Below, piece by piece: positions 18,291 to 27,979 of a stretch of 64,000 nt of DNA. The notes under the pieces were generated by a model, which was not told the origin of the DNA, did no database searches, and saw only the letters and a program-made list of their open reading frames with translations. The translations under genes and the position numbers were made by a program. The DNA lies in the NCBI GenBank assembly GCA_029258955.1, contig JAPDJT010000005.1, positions 1 through 64,000 on the forward strand, given 5' to 3'. This DNA comes from Thermoplasmatota archaeon. Its GTDB lineage: Archaea > Thermoplasmatota > E2 > UBA202 > JdFR-43. The stretch's first letter is position 1. Each line of letters starts with the position of its first letter.

Positions 18291-21200
18291 ATGAAGTTGG
18301 AGGAAAAAATCGTAGAGGAAATTTATGAAAGAATAAAAAACAGACTTTTAGGAAAAACAAATGAATATGATAGGATATTGGATAACAATCCAGATTCCAT
18401 AATATTTGTGGGTAAGTTGCAATCAAAGGAGACCAGCGAAAAATATACTCAATATAAGACAATAATAAGCCCTAATTCAATTGGAATGGTTTTTAATCTT
18501 GTTGTAAAAAATCCCGACCCAACCATAGATGTAATTGTAAATTTTTCCATTTACTATAGAGTATATCCTTCATTTGAAGAGCAGAAAAATGCTACAATAA
18601 GAGAAGATATAAGAAAAGTTTGGAAAAAAGAAACAATAAAAACTACTTTTTCTTGTAAAGTAAAGGAAGGATCATATAATTTTAAGGAAGAATTAAAAAA
18701 TAAAATTAAAGAAGCAATAGAGGGTAAATCTGGAAAACCATATTATGAAACAGTTTATAGAGCAAAAGGAAATGCTAATTTTATTCCAGAAAAGCACCTA
18801 AAATCTGAAGAAGATTTTATAAAATATTTAAAAAGCAGAAATGGCAAGATATATGATATACCATACAACATAGATTTAAAGGTAGATATTACAGAATGTA
18901 ATAACCATGAATTTAACATCAATATTACACTAGTTAATAATACATCGAGTAAATCCCATGTCTTTTGTACAACGCTTTTTGATCCAGAAATAAAAATAGA
19001 ATTAAAAGATAATAAGCTTGAAAGACAAAAACTGGAATTCATGCACGATGATGAAGGTAAAATATTTGATATTCCTGGAAAAGGTATTAACTGTTCTGTT
19101 GAATATGATGAGGAAAGTAACATTATAAAAACAACGGTAATACCTACGTACAAACAAAAAAGATTAAAACCGCGTTCATCCGTAGGGAAATGGACTCCTT
19201 ACTTCAAGGATTTGTCAACCGATCCTCTTCCTATTTTGGATGGGATATATTCAGAAATGGAAAACTACTTGAATACACTATCAAAAGAAAAAGTTGCAGA
19301 TAATGAGTTAGTAAAAGTAATGATGGAGCAATTTGAGGATGAAATTAAACGTTTTAGGAAAGGAATAGAATTTTTGCGACGAGATGAGAAGGCATTAATG
19401 GCTTTTAAGTTAATGAATAGAGTAATGTTCGAAGCTACGCGTTCATCTGATGGCCGATGGTATATATTCCAAATAATATTCATTGTATCCAATTTAGATT
19501 GTTGTTTATCTCAAGAAGTGGATAAGGTGGAGGTTTTGCATGTACCTACAGGAGGAGGAAAAACATGGAGTTATCTAGGGTTAGTTATTTTCTCTATTTT
19601 CTATGAGAGATTAAATAAAAAAGACTTTGGTGTAACGGCATGGATAAAGTTTCCTCTAAGGATGCTGTCACTACAACAACTTGAGATTATTACAACCTTT
19701 ATTTCCTATGCAAATAAAATTAAAGAAGAAACAGAATCTATTAGAGATAGTGATCCTATCTCCGTCGGTTATCTAGTAGGAGGAAAAAATACCCCAAACA
19801 CTTACAAACAAGCTAAGGAGTGGAAAGAGGATTTTAAGGTAGTAACAGACTGTCCATTTTGCAAGGGGAAAATAGAGATAGAATTTGATGATGATAAAGA
19901 GAGAGTGTACCATAAATGTACAAAGTGTGGAAAAATATTACCCGTAATGGTTATAGATTATGAAATTTATAGATATTTACCCTCTGTCATCGTTTCGACT
20001 TTGGATAAAGCTGCTGTCTTAAATTACAATTATCGAGCAAAAAGTTTATTTGGTGGCCCAATAATAAAATGTGAAAAAAATTATGGTTATTTACCATATG
20101 GCCCCAACTGGTGTCTAAAAAGTAGATCAAATCAAAATTTCTCAGGATGTAAATACTATAAAAATGGAAAATGTACAAAAAATAAAATAAATGGGAAACC
20201 TCCTATTTTGTTGATTCAAGATGAACTCCATATGGTAAGAGAATTTGATGGTTGTCTTGATAGTTACTTAGAAGGCATCATAGAAGAAGTAATAAAGGGT
20301 TATGGTGGAGCTGGTCTAAAGGTAATTGCTCCCAGCGCCACTGCTGCCGGTGTAGAAAGACAGGTGAAGCACCTATATTATAAGAAAGAGGCCAGAAAAT
20401 TTCCGTTATTTAAGGAATTTTATTTTGAGGAAAAAGAAGAAATTCATAGGATTTCAGTAGGTATTTTACCAGTAGGTAGAGCGATAAATTGGGCTACATG
20501 GCATATTATAAAGGAAATAGAAAAAACATTGCAACAGATGACTAAAGAGGCCAAAGATTTGAAGGATAAAGACAGATACCAAGTTTTGGAAAAATACTAT
20601 AACATAATACTTGCTTATCATAGGTCCAAAAGAGATGCAAATGAACTCCAAAGTGGTTTGATGGGAATAATTAATGAAGAATTAAGAAGAGAGGGATTCG
20701 AGCCCATCAATATTAGTAAAACAGAAATAATAACAGGTGAGAAAAGCTTGGGGGAATTGAGAAAATTAATGGAAAGAATCGTCACTAACGATAGGAGTAA
20801 AAGGATAAAATTAATCGGATCAACTCTTATAATTTCACACGGCATCGATTTTGATGAGTTAAACTTAATGGTATTTAGAAGCATGCCTAAAAGCGTATCA
20901 GAATACGAACAAGCAAGGAGTAGAGTTGGTAGAAAATTCCCTTCTCTTATATTCATAATATATCATGGCAATTTAGCAAGAGATCAAAGTTTTTACAAGT
21001 ACTTCATCCCCTTCCATGGAAATGTCAATAAATATGTTGAGAATATCCCCTTAAATAGATGGGCATCTAAATCAGTGGATTTGATGGCTCCTTCCGCAAT
21101 TTTATCCGTTATTCATTCTTATTTCATTGATAACAAAAATTTAAACATGAGTTTCATGGAATGTAGAGAATTAGTGAGGGCGATAAAATCCAAAAAATTA

Positions 21201-21563
21201 ACTAAGAATGAAATAATAGAGAAAGCTAGCGAATATTTGTATTTAAATTCAGCACCCCGTGCTTACCAAGAAAAGTTTAAAGAGGATGTTGAGCATTGGC
21301 TACAACTCCTGTTAGACTCGTGTCATTCCAAATCCCCACGAAATCAATTAGCCGAGATATATAAAAAAGAGGATAGGCCTGTTTACAGCCTTAGAACCAT
21401 TGAAAAGGAAGTCTCATTCTATCCTACCCCTGAAACCCATAGTATAGAGCCCGAAATTACCAAATCTGTAAATGTTGAACCTTCTCCTGAATATAGATAC
21501 ACGTCAACTGATGAAGAGCTAGAGGGTATTTACGTGGATACTGAAGAGGAGGTGAATGCATGA
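18291..21563 (+). CDS. drmA: DrmA-like DISARM helicase
   Basis: 1090 residues. The N-terminal 400 residues lack motifs I recognise. Then come Walker A as HVPTGGGKTWSYL (about 418-430), a zinc finger (CPFCKG ... CTKCGK, about 525-550), a DEAH-like Walker B as LLIQDELHMV (about 641), motif III-like APSATAAG, and an SF2 C-terminal lobe with IGSTLIISHGIDF and motif VI as EYEQARSRVGRKFPS. This layout and its position before a DUF1998 gene and a PLD gene match DrmA, the DISARM helicase. A GGGGGGTT Shine-Dalgarno precedes the ATG, and the stop overlaps drmB by 4 bp. Confidence 0.8.
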   Translation: MKLEEKIVEEIYERIKNRLLGKTNEYDRILDNNPDSIIFVGKLQSKETSEKYTQYKTIISPNSIGMVFNLVVKNPDPTIDVIVNFSIYYRVYPSFEEQKNATIREDIRKVWKKETIKTTFSCKVKEGSYNFKEELKNKIKEAIEGKSGKPYYETVYRAKGNANFIPEKHLKSEEDFIKYLKSRNGKIYDIPYNIDLKVDITECNNHEFNINITLVNNTSSKSHVFCTTLFDPEIKIELKDNKLERQKLEFMHDDEGKIFDIPGKGINCSVEYDEESNIIKTTVIPTYKQKRLKPRSSVGKWTPYFKDLSTDPLPILDGIYSEMENYLNTLSKEKVADNELVKVMMEQFEDEIKRFRKGIEFLRRDEKALMAFKLMNRVMFEATRSSDGRWYIFQIIFIVSNLDCCLSQEVDKVEVLHVPTGGGKTWSYLGLVIFSIFYERLNKKDFGVTAWIKFPLRMLSLQQLEIITTFISYANKIKEETESIRDSDPISVGYLVGGKNTPNTYKQAKEWKEDFKVVTDCPFCKGKIEIEFDDDKERVYHKCTKCGKILPVMVIDYEIYRYLPSVIVSTLDKAAVLNYNYRAKSLFGGPIIKCEKNYGYLPYGPNWCLKSRSNQNFSGCKYYKNGKCTKNKINGKPPILLIQDELHMVREFDGCLDSYLEGIIEEVIKGYGGAGLKVIAPSATAAGVERQVKHLYYKKEARKFPLFKEFYFEEKEEIHRISVGILPVGRAINWATWHIIKEIEKTLQQMTKEAKDLKDKDRYQVLEKYYNIILAYHRSKRDANELQSGLMGIINEELRREGFEPINISKTEIITGEKSLGELRKLMERIVTNDRSKRIKLIGSTLIISHGIDFDELNLMVFRSMPKSVSEYEQARSRVGRKFPSLIFIIYHGNLARDQSFYKYFIPFHGNVNKYVENIPLNRWASKSVDLMAPSAILSVIHSYFIDNKNLNMSFMECRELVRAIKSKKLTKNEIIEKASEYLYLNSAPRAYQEKFKEDVEHWLQLLLDSCHSKSPRNQLAEIYKKEDRPVYSLRTIEKEVSFYPTPETHSIEPEITKSVNVEPSPEYRYTSTDEELEGIYVDTEEEVNA

Positions 21564-23119
21564 AAAGAAGCATAACTGGTGCTATGTTTTACTATCATGA
21601 GGGTGCTTATTTCACTACAGCAAAAAATTATCGGGCTAGGGTTAAAAAGTGGGAAGAACGCCCATTGAGAATAGAAAACGAGGAGTCTGTAAAGAAAAAA
21701 TTTCTTAGAGAAATAGAAAGAGTGACTAAGACAAAAATAAAAATGGATGGTTTAGTGTTTATAGAGCCGTACAAAATAGAATATGAAATTAGTCCTTTGT
21801 TTTTTTATTGTTCAAATAATGATTGTGGGTGGAATATAAAATTTGATAATGTTGAACAATTAACAAAATATATTGAAAAGGAAAAGAATTTTAGATGCAA
21901 GAGGTGCGGTAGTTCATTAATCCAGTCTGGACATGTTTTTGCATGTACCTGTGGAAATATTCAAGACATGGATGAGAAATACTGTAGTGGAAAAAATAAG
22001 ACCCATACAAAACAGAAAATGGATTTTATACGTCCCTCGATATATGAAGTATATACTTGGAAGTATAAATGTCGTATATGTGGTAGAGAAATATGGCCTA
22101 TAATAAAGAAATGTGAAAATTGTGGAGAAAAAATGGACTTGAAACCCACCGAGGCTAGTGGATTAACAACTCCTTTAAGTTTTACTACACCTGCTTTTGA
22201 GACGCCTAATTATAAGTGGATTGCTAAATATTTAGAAATTAAATTATCCGATGAGGAAAAACAATTTTTAATTAAACATAAAGACAAGGTAGATGAAAAT
22301 AAATATTTCAAAAACAAGATCGAAGAATTTTTAAGGAACGATTTTAAAGAGTATGAATATATTTTAGAACGATTATCAGACTATGCCGCCATTAATGAGG
22401 GTATAAAATATCCTCCAAAAACTTATCCAGATTTAGGTATCAAATTCTATAAAACGGATAGAATAAATTTAGTTAAAGGAGTGTATGCGTATATTGTGAA
22501 TGCCATTAAACCTTCTTCTAAGACAAGTTTTAACTTTTTTATTCATAGTGGAAAATACAATGTGTTGGCTAATAAAATAGAAAACACTGAAGGGATATTA
22601 TTAGAATTTGATAGAAGCAAAATAATAGAATGGATGGAAGAAAATAATTTCCTTCAATTTTTACCCAGTAAAAAAGATTTGAAAAAATGGTTTATTGAAA
22701 TGGGGATGGAGGGAAGCATCAATAAAAAACTGCCAAATGATATCACAAATAAAATAATAACGCTTATCCATACAATTTCACATGGTTTCATCGTGAGTAT
22801 GCCCACTATAAGTGGCGTGAGTATAGACTCTGTTAGTGAACTATTGTTTCCAGAGATACCTGCTGTATTGCTTTATACTACATATACAACCTCAATTGGT
22901 CATTTGGAGAGTTTATTTGATAACATGATGGACGAATGGATAGCAAAAACAAAAGACGATACTCTAAAAAATTGTGTACATGATCCCATATGTCTAAAGG
23001 AGGACCATGCATGTGCAGGATGTATAATGATAAGTGAGGTAGTTTGTAGTAAATTTAACGAATTTCTAGACAGGAGATACGTAATAGGCGATGAGGATAT
23101 AAAGGGGTTTTGGGAATGA
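21560..23119 (+). CDS. drmB: DrmB-like DISARM protein (DUF1998)
   Basis: 519 residues. The first half has several zinc-binding pairs (CSNNDCGW, CKRCGSS, CTCGN, CRICGRE, CENCGE). The C-terminal 130 residues carry the DUF1998 pattern: IHTISHGFIVSMP, SELLFPEIPAVLLY, TTSIGHLESLFD, CVHDPICLKEDHACAGCIM, then SEVVCSKFNEFLDRRYVIG. DrmB pairs with DrmA in DISARM, where the complex binds phage DNA with unprotected 5' overhangs in published systems. GGAGGTGA precedes the start; both ends overlap neighbouring genes as ATGA, implying coupled translation. Confidence 0.85.
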   Translation: MKRSITGAMFYYHEGAYFTTAKNYRARVKKWEERPLRIENEESVKKKFLREIERVTKTKIKMDGLVFIEPYKIEYEISPLFFYCSNNDCGWNIKFDNVEQLTKYIEKEKNFRCKRCGSSLIQSGHVFACTCGNIQDMDEKYCSGKNKTHTKQKMDFIRPSIYEVYTWKYKCRICGREIWPIIKKCENCGEKMDLKPTEASGLTTPLSFTTPAFETPNYKWIAKYLEIKLSDEEKQFLIKHKDKVDENKYFKNKIEEFLRNDFKEYEYILERLSDYAAINEGIKYPPKTYPDLGIKFYKTDRINLVKGVYAYIVNAIKPSSKTSFNFFIHSGKYNVLANKIENTEGILLEFDRSKIIEWMEENNFLQFLPSKKDLKKWFIEMGMEGSINKKLPNDITNKIITLIHTISHGFIVSMPTISGVSIDSVSELLFPEIPAVLLYTTYTTSIGHLESLFDNMMDEWIAKTKDDTLKNCVHDPICLKEDHACAGCIMISEVVCSKFNEFLDRRYVIGDEDIKGFWE

Positions 23120-23961
23120 AAGAGTTAACTCCAGAACTAATTAACAAAGAGATAGTGCCTGCGATAAAGGAGTTATTTCAAACCAGAAAATATCTCAACG
23201 GATCCTCTATTATACAAGTATTTATCAAAAAACTCAATCTCCCTCATGATATAGCTGAAGAAGCTCTAAGATTATTGATCGGAGAGAAAGTTTTATTAAA
23301 TGTGAAACAACCAAAGGATTTATACAGTGATTATTTTAAATTAAATTACGAAATAATTGATAGTTATATTTATACTCCAAGTCCTGAGGAAGAACAAGAA
23401 TCCGAAATAATTAAAAGCGGAATAAAAAGTCTTTCTACCTATAAGGAAGAGGTTTATCCAGTCTTTGAGTTACCTCCTCATATAATTAGACAGTTAAATG
23501 TTGATTTTATCAGGCAGAAAGAATTATTTAGAAATTTGATATCAGGAGCGAAAAAAGAAATAAAAATAACATCTCCGTTTATGGATGAAACTGGATTAGC
23601 AAACTACATTTATGAATTAATTGAAAAATGCAAAAATGGAGTGAAAATTAAGATATTGACTCGCAATGACGAGAGTAGAAAAAGAGTTATAAACCTGTTA
23701 AAATCAACGTTATCAAAAATAAACCCAGATTTAGTTGAAATAAGATCTTACCACGAAACAGATGAGTTCGGTGTAACAGAATCTATTCATTCAAAAATGA
23801 TAATTGTTGATGACATTGAGGTATATATTGGAAGCGGAGAGATAAGAAAGAACAGTATTTTTGGGGTATTGTGCGAAGCAGGTATTTATATTAAAGGCCC
23901 TATTGCAAAAATATACTCAAAGTTTTTTGATGTCATATGGGGTGAGAGCCATCCAGTCTAG
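23116..23961 (+). CDS. drmC: DrmC-like phospholipase D-family protein
   Basis: About 281 residues from ATG 23116, which overlaps the drmB stop as ATGA. An N-terminal helical region is followed by a PLD fold: KKEIKITSPFMDETGLANYI opens the core, and a single HKD motif (IHSKMIIVDDIEVYIGSGEIRKN, in two halves) follows at about 228-250. One HKD per chain implies a dimeric active site. In DISARM DrmC is a PLD-type nuclease candidate, dispensable in some systems. The stop lies about 30 nt inside the next gene. Confidence 0.8.
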   Translation: MKELTPELINKEIVPAIKELFQTRKYLNGSSIIQVFIKKLNLPHDIAEEALRLLIGEKVLLNVKQPKDLYSDYFKLNYEIIDSYIYTPSPEEEQESEIIKSGIKSLSTYKEEVYPVFELPPHIIRQLNVDFIRQKELFRNLISGAKKEIKITSPFMDETGLANYIYELIEKCKNGVKIKILTRNDESRKRVINLLKSTLSKINPDLVEIRSYHETDEFGVTESIHSKMIIVDDIEVYIGSGEIRKNSIFGVLCEAGIYIKGPIAKIYSKFFDVIWGESHPV

Positions 23962-26164
23962 ACAACTTAGATGTTATCTTCCAAAAGACATTGCGATACG
24001 TTATAAAGATGGTGGGGGAAAAGAAAGAGAACTTAAACCCGGAAAAATATTTGAGATTTATTGCAGAGTGATTAATTACTATGCTTCAAAACGAAGAAAT
24101 CTGCTTATTTTCTTTCCCATCGAAAATTTTTACTATATACCTTTATTTGCTCTATCATTGTACTATTTTTATTTAGAGAGGAAAAATGTGGGACAATCGC
24201 AAATCTTGGTAATTTCGGGCAAATATAAACATCTGGAAAAATTATACCAAAACATATTCCACACATCAAGTAAACATTATGTCAAGTATTTTGCAAATAT
24301 TAAATTTACCTGTCGGTTACCCATTGTAAATGGAAACTATAATGCTATAGTCATAGATACGGCAAATTTTTCATCGTTACAACTTAGAAAGATTCTTGAA
24401 TATTGCCAAGATATAGACAAATTTTTATTGTTTGTATCTTCATTTTTTGATATAAATTTATACCAGTTTGTAAGGGAAAAATTAGATATTGGTTTCTTTG
24501 CTATTAATCCGAATGTGATAAGAGAGTATATCAAGGAAAACGAGAGAGAATTGTTGATCATAGATAATAATATACTAGATGTCCCAATTGATGTTTTCAT
24601 AAAAAATTTTTATGAGAAGATAAAAATAGAGTTTGTAAATGATGAATCTATAAATAATTTATTGACAAGATGTTGGAAAAACTATTACTACATTCTGGAT
24701 AAATATAAGGGTGATAAAAGAATTTATAAGTTTATAATGTTTTATCGGTTTACCTTGCGATATCTTTCCCAAGTTTATTTGCCCTCGAGTTTACTAGAAA
24801 AATATTCATCGTTTTACTCTAACATAAAATCACCGGACAAACTAATTGAACAGTTATTAAGGATATCTAGCGAATTGGATGAAAATATTCTCGAGTCTTC
24901 TGCACTCGATATAAAAAGATTGGCTGAATTGATTGAAGCTGGAAAAAAGAGAGTTTTTGAAAAAATAATTAAACAACTTGCTAAAACTGGAAGAAAGGTT
25001 CTTATAGTGGTTCATTCACTAAATGAAGGAAAAGCAGTTAAAGAATTGTTATGTACTCTTTTTGGTTGCGACGAAAAAGAAATCAAAAAATATGGTATAG
25101 AAGTTCATATAATGAGAGCGATTTTCAATATCAACAACATCTACGATTGGGTTATATTCCCTACCCCAACATATCATTATAAATCTTTTTCATTAATATC
25201 ATCGCCTCTTATAAAAAATGTTATTTTCTTGGCTTACCCTATAGAATATAAGTATTACCTAAAATTTATTGAATCTTTAGATAAAGAATGGAAAAAATAC
25301 ACCATAGAGGAATCACTCAGACCTTTTATCGATAATAAGCATCTAGAAAAGCTGAAGAAACATCACATAACAATAAAAACCTTCAGCAGAAATGAAGATA
25401 TTAAAAAAATATATGAAACATGGGATGATATAATAAAAGAAATTTTATCTGAGGATGAGGAACCACTAATTAACTTAGAAAACGATTACAGAAAAGTTGT
25501 TGTTCCGCTTGGTATTAAACAGTATTTAGTAAAGTTTGAGAATGGTGTAGAGTTAGTTTATGATGAGAATGAGCGAATCGATGTAATTGATGAAAACTAC
25601 AAGATTAAAACAAAACATGCATCAGAGATAAAACCCGGTGATTTGGTCATTATTTATGATCAAGAGTTCCGTAAAAATCGTTATGAATCACTCATAGAAA
25701 AATTGAAAGAGGAACCAAAATATAAGAGACATTTAATAAACATAGATATCTGGAAAAGAAGAGTTGCGGAGCTTTTGGAAGATAAAAATCTTGCAGAAGT
25801 TTTGACTAAAATGAAAAAGAAAGGTAGTAGACTACAACATCCCTCAACTTTATATGCATGGAAAATGGGATATGTAATAGGGCCAAGAGATCCAAAAGAC
25901 ATCCAAAGAATTGCTGAACTGTTTAATGATGAAGTATTAAAAACATTATGGAAAGACATCGCTATCTCTATTAAAAGAATACGTGGATTTAATATAGAGG
26001 CTGGAAAAATCTTATCTCGTACAATAAAAGAAATATCGGAGGGAATTTTTATGACCCAACCTCAAATACAAAAAGAGGATGTATTAGGTATTACGGTAGC
26101 CGAAATAGCCCAAAATATTGATATTTTGAGAGTAATAAGTAAGGAAATAATAAAAGAAGAATAG
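23930..26164 (+). CDS. drmE: DrmE-like large protein, last gene of the DISARM-like operon
   Basis: About 744 residues from ATG 23930; GTG 23942 is an alternative start, and both overlap drmC. The fold looks like a degenerate helicase pair: EIYCRVINYYASKRRNLLIF and LVISGKYKHLEKLY early, GRKVLIVVHSLNEGKAVKEL and YDWVIFPTPTYH later, with no intact Walker A. The C-terminal 170 residues have IKPGDLVIIYDQ and WKRRVAELLEDKNLAEVL, plus STLYAWKMGYVIGPRDPKDI, a pattern I associate with DrmE-type proteins. DrmE usually precedes drmA in class 2 DISARM; here it is last. The drmE assignment is tentative, but membership in the operon is clear. Confidence 0.6.
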   Translation: MSYGVRAIQSRQLRCYLPKDIAIRYKDGGGKERELKPGKIFEIYCRVINYYASKRRNLLIFFPIENFYYIPLFALSLYYFYLERKNVGQSQILVISGKYKHLEKLYQNIFHTSSKHYVKYFANIKFTCRLPIVNGNYNAIVIDTANFSSLQLRKILEYCQDIDKFLLFVSSFFDINLYQFVREKLDIGFFAINPNVIREYIKENERELLIIDNNILDVPIDVFIKNFYEKIKIEFVNDESINNLLTRCWKNYYYILDKYKGDKRIYKFIMFYRFTLRYLSQVYLPSSLLEKYSSFYSNIKSPDKLIEQLLRISSELDENILESSALDIKRLAELIEAGKKRVFEKIIKQLAKTGRKVLIVVHSLNEGKAVKELLCTLFGCDEKEIKKYGIEVHIMRAIFNINNIYDWVIFPTPTYHYKSFSLISSPLIKNVIFLAYPIEYKYYLKFIESLDKEWKKYTIEESLRPFIDNKHLEKLKKHHITIKTFSRNEDIKKIYETWDDIIKEILSEDEEPLINLENDYRKVVVPLGIKQYLVKFENGVELVYDENERIDVIDENYKIKTKHASEIKPGDLVIIYDQEFRKNRYESLIEKLKEEPKYKRHLINIDIWKRRVAELLEDKNLAEVLTKMKKKGSRLQHPSTLYAWKMGYVIGPRDPKDIQRIAELFNDEVLKTLWKDIAISIKRIRGFNIEAGKILSRTIKEISEGIFMTQPQIQKEDVLGITVAEIAQNIDILRVISKEIIKEE

Positions 26165-26241
26165 AGATTTTTAATAATAAATTTTAAAAATTAAATCTTG
26201 TAAATAATGCCTAATGATGCCTATAAGTTAAGTATGGAGAT

Positions 26242-26779
26242 TCATTGATTATTAAAATAATACCACATATATATCAATAAGATTAATATTATTATATCAA
26301 ATATAGCAAAAAAGCCGTAAATTAGGGCAACTCTTTTTAATATTGTATTATGTTTGCCACAAAATACTTTTAAATAGTCCTTAACAAAATCTTCACTTGA
26401 CTCGTACTTAGAGCCTTCCGAATACCACTCTGGATAAAGTATACTCTCATCTTTTTTTAAACACGTTTTTATTTACTCTTTTTAAATCTAATTCATCAAT
26501 TTTTATTTTACATGTAAGATTTCTTACCAAAAATCTAAAACTATATCTTGCTATTATAAATCCAATAATGCAAAGCGCTAAAATACATATTGGGATTATA
26601 AAGATTGGGATATAATTACCAGATTCTTTGCTTATCCATGTTATTAGCCCTGATTGAACAGTTAATAAACCAATAATCAGCGAGACGATAAATTTTACAT
26701 TACTCCAGATGAAATCGTGAGCTTTTGTAATTTGATCTTGAAACTGTTGTCTTAATATTAATAAATTATCAGTGTCCAT
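26242..26779 (-). pseudogene. Three-TM membrane protein split by a frameshift in an A7 run
   Basis: The first frame (26779 to 26447) encodes 110 residues with two membrane helices (FIVSLIIGLLTVQSGLITWI and IFIIPICILALCIIGFIIAR). It stops just after a run of seven A (plus-strand T run at 26452-26458). Removing one A would continue through about 68 more sense codons: KDESILYPEWYSEGSKYESS, then a third helix (LIYGFFAIFDIIILILLIYM) to a stop at 26242. The joined product would be about 178 residues. It is convergent with the DISARM-like operon, and its function is unknown. A small TM effector (SLATT- or S-4TM-like) is one possibility, without firm support. Confidence 0.55.
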
Positions 26780-26954
26780 AATAAAAAATTATTTTTGGTA
26801 TAAATTGTTATCGTCATTCCCGAGTACAGATATTTTACTCTTTTTCTTTCTATTTATTTCCACTACTCAATATTCTTTTTGCAGTTTCTCCATTCTTTAT
26901 AGCAGCATAAAGAAATGCCTTCATTATTGGAATTATTCAAAAGCCTATTTATAG

Positions 26955-27311
26955 GTTCTCAATAAATTATCGAATTCATGGAAAGTACCCCAAAAGCAAT
27001 AACATTGAGAGGGATGGGGGTAACATAACAGTCATCCTCACATAATTACTCACATGATTATTATTTATTATTATATTTATTATTAGACAAATGTTAGACA
27101 AAAAATAAAAAAAATAGTAGATAGTTAAGGTAGGTGAAGAAGTTGTAAATAAACGTAATTAAAAAATGAAGAGAAAGTGCAACAAGAAATAGAAAGGCAG
27201 AAAGTCTTTGCTGGAAATGTGTTGAGAAAGCAATGAGTATGAAAAACAGGAGAAAAATTGTTTCCGGAATTTAAAGAAAAGAGGAGGATCAGAAATTAAT
27301 TCTATTACCAC
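26955..27311. other. Intergenic region without a recognisable gene
   Basis: About 357 bases of AT-rich sequence between the split membrane gene and hicA. Some short stretches near 27170-27230 look coding-like on the plus strand, but stop codons break every frame quickly. I see no RNA gene or repeat of the host family here. Confidence 0.4.
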
Positions 27312-27560
27312 TCATATCTTTCCGAGCATTTCTATAAGTTTTTCCTTGGAAATGTTATTCCATATAGAAACCTTGGATAAAATATCATTTAATGTTCCTT
27401 TTGCCATTTCGGGATGTTTTGGAACGGTAATATTATGTTCTCCAGCTTCTGTAATTTTTCTCAATCTAACATGGCTTCCTTTCTGCCTTATTATTTCATA
27501 ACCCAGCTTTCTCAATAATTTTATTACCTGCTCCCCACTCACCACAGGAAGCTTAGGCAA
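27312..27560 (-). CDS. hicA: HicA-family mRNA interferase toxin
   Basis: 82 residues with the double-stranded-RNA-binding-like HicA fold: SGEQVIKLLRKLGYEIIRQK, then the catalytic His in GSHVRLRK, and HNITVPKHPEMAKGTLNDIL. HicA cleaves mRNA and is neutralised by HicB. The start is probably TTG 27560, overlapping the hicB stop by 8 bp; an internal GTG would shorten it slightly. The order antitoxin then toxin is common in archaeal pairs. It probably stabilises the element or contributes to phage defence. Confidence 0.85.
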   Translation of the reverse strand: MPKLPVVSGEQVIKLLRKLGYEIIRQKGSHVRLRKITEAGEHNITVPKHPEMAKGTLNDILSKVSIWNNISKEKLIEMLGKI

Positions 27561-27762
27561 CAGAATGCACCTCTGTTTCTGAAATAGATAAAATCTTTAC
27601 CTCCTCCCCCTTCTTCAACAATTCCTCAAAATGAACTTCAACAGCTTCCTTTATGTTATCCATAAGTTCATCAAGTGTTTTGCCTTGCGTAAAAATATCC
27701 ACACCTATACCCCGAGCACACCAGTATTTGCCATCGTTGTATATTTCAAATTTTACCAACAT
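27553..27762 (-). CDS. hicB: HicB-family antitoxin
   Basis: 69 residues with the partial RNase H-like HicB fold: FEIYNDGKYWCARGIGVDIF, then TQGKTLDELMDNIKEAVEVHFEEL. No C-terminal DNA-binding domain is present, as in many short archaeal HicB proteins, so autoregulation may need another factor. It is the first gene of the hicBA pair and ends in an 8-bp overlap with hicA. Confidence 0.85.
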   Translation of the reverse strand: MLVKFEIYNDGKYWCARGIGVDIFTQGKTLDELMDNIKEAVEVHFEELLKKGEEVKILSISETEVHSVA

Positions 27763-27979
27763 GTGATTTTAAGCATCAATGCTTATTTAAGCTTTCTTCT
27801 CTTTTTGTGTAATGATGGTAAGCTAAAACCAAAATTCAAAAAGTTTTAAAAGTAAAATTATGCAATTTTTCGTTAAATTATGCATTATATAGAATGTGGG
27901 GGGATGGGGGGAGCTATAGCAAGAGGAAGCTATAGCAATAAATAATATTATTATAATAGGCTAAAATTTTCCGATTTTC

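Noticed and set aside
27900-27940. G-rich run plus the repeated AGCTATAGCAA as a regulatory RNA or host repeat
   Set aside because: Two short copies only, no stable structure, and the pattern does not follow the host repeat core.
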